Both the position numbers and the translations under genes were made by a program. DNA of 64,000 nt from HRBIN12 sp964447335 (GTDB lineage: Bacteria; Actinomycetota; UBA4738; HRBIN12): NCBI GenBank assembly GCA_964447335.1, contig CAYUSA010000009.1, positions 1 to 64,000 of the forward strand, in the 5' to 3' direction. The stretch's first letter is position 1. Each line of letters opens with the position of its first letter. The notes under the pieces were generated by a model. The model was given only the letters and a program-made list of their open reading frames with translations, was not told the origin of the DNA and made no database searches. Below are positions 63,810-64,000 of this stretch, in pieces.

Positions 63810-64000
63810 ATGCGGAGAGGAAGCGCCATGCTGGCGGCAGGGGCCGTGTTGGCAGCGACGGCGATCACGGCGTCGCTCATCTCGGTTGCGGCCGCGGGGC
63901 CGAACGTGACGAGGATCCAGGTGATCGAGCACGCGACGACGGATACGGTCGTCGACCTCGAGGCGAACGGCGACTCCTCGGGCGACCTGCTGACCTTCCA
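63810..64000 (+). CDS. Secreted dirigent/allene-oxide-cyclase-like protein, N-terminal part (runs off window)
   Basis: The first 63 residues are visible. A signal peptide (AMLAAGAVLAATAITASLIS, cleavage near AAA-G) precedes VTRIQVIEHATTDTVVDLEA and NGDSSGDLLTF, which resembles the first strands of an allene-oxide-cyclase/dirigent-like barrel. AGGAGG precedes ATG 63810. The family call is tentative because most of the gene is missing. Confidence 0.65.
   Translation, partial: MRRGSAMLAAGAVLAATAITASLISVAAAGPNVTRIQVIEHATTDTVVDLEANGDSSGDLLTF

Noticed and set aside
1..64000. CRISPR array
   Set aside because: No set of regularly spaced direct repeats of 24-40 bp was seen, and no cas gene; only short operator-type repeats.
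1..64000. tRNA or rRNA genes as integration targets for the islands
   Set aside because: No tRNA-like cloverleaf with the conserved GGTTCRA arm and acceptor stem was recognised; the GGTTCAATGAACC palindromes at 20618 and 46079 are not part of one.

Overview
The window is high-GC DNA (mostly G/C at third codon positions) from an actinobacterium-like genome. Supporting signs are an F420-type luciferase-family oxidoreductase, a dodecin, frequent GTG/TTG starts, many 4-bp start/stop overlaps, and a striking number of leaderless genes whose -10 hexamer lies 6-10 nt before the start codon. No rRNA or tRNA gene was found, so the species cannot be named from this sequence alone.

Layout. 1-3948 (minus): an operon of three tandem FAD-dependent amine/amino-acid oxidase paralogs with one VOC (glyoxalase-fold) protein; the last paralog runs off the left edge. 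4083-10238: META-domain lipoprotein, LigB/DODA-type dioxygenase, small membrane proteins, and ilvD overlapping thrC. 10292-16788: a TetR regulator with a PEP-synthase/rifampin-phosphotransferase-like enzyme, a decayed VapC, then four toxin-antitoxin (TA) modules of four different families back to back on the minus strand. 16876-22170: isochorismatase-fold hydrolase, an AbiE module, carbamate kinase, and a broken [2Fe-2S] xanthine-dehydrogenase-type fragment. 22332-31536: a defence island made of hsdR, an AbiE pair with its own promoter, hsdM, hsdS and a PIN-domain gene, followed by radC and an HNH nuclease. 31719-32483: fossils of a HigBA module and a VapC gene. 32544-41135: a GntR-controlled operon with PotB/C/D-type transporter, an RraA-like protein, creatininase-family amidohydrolase, nitrilase and PotA, interrupted by an IS110-family element (37702-39138). 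41223-47639: a second TA-rich stretch with two more AbiE-type modules (toxins frameshifted or deleted), a CopG-type antitoxin beside a shrunken toxin, and VapBC. 47772-53548: MttB-family methyltransferase, SRPBCC and DUF1801 proteins, and a reductive-pyrimidine-type operon (LLM oxidoreductase, beta-ureidopropionase, dihydropyrimidinase). 53858-64000: an XRE-nucleotidyltransferase module with a perfect 22-bp operator, an ABC exporter carrying two single-base deletions, ArfB, a large cyclase/ATPase/TPR regulator, dodecin, a double-GNAT protein and secreted proteins.

How it fits together. Two themes dominate. One is scavenging of organic nitrogen: amine oxidases, polyamine-type ABC transport, creatininase, nitrilase, hydantoinase, ureidopropionase, carbamate kinase and isochorismatase-fold hydrolases. 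The other is defence and addiction: I count 14 intact or decayed TA/Abi loci in about 45 kb, spanning MazF, VapC/PIN, TacT/GNAT, HigB, AbiE and XRE-NTase types, wrapped around a type I restriction system. Several modules are visibly decaying (nonsense codons, deletions, frameshifts), so the region looks like a site of repeated TA gain and loss.

The most unusual arrangement is the hsdR-[abiEi-abiEii]-hsdM-hsdS-PIN operon. Its AbiE pair has a near-consensus, leaderless, operator-containing promoter inside a type I restriction operon. Also of interest are the IS110 element with a covarying hairpin pair in its upstream non-coding segment, and a 13-codon micro-ORF with a perfect Shine-Dalgarno at 46836-46877.
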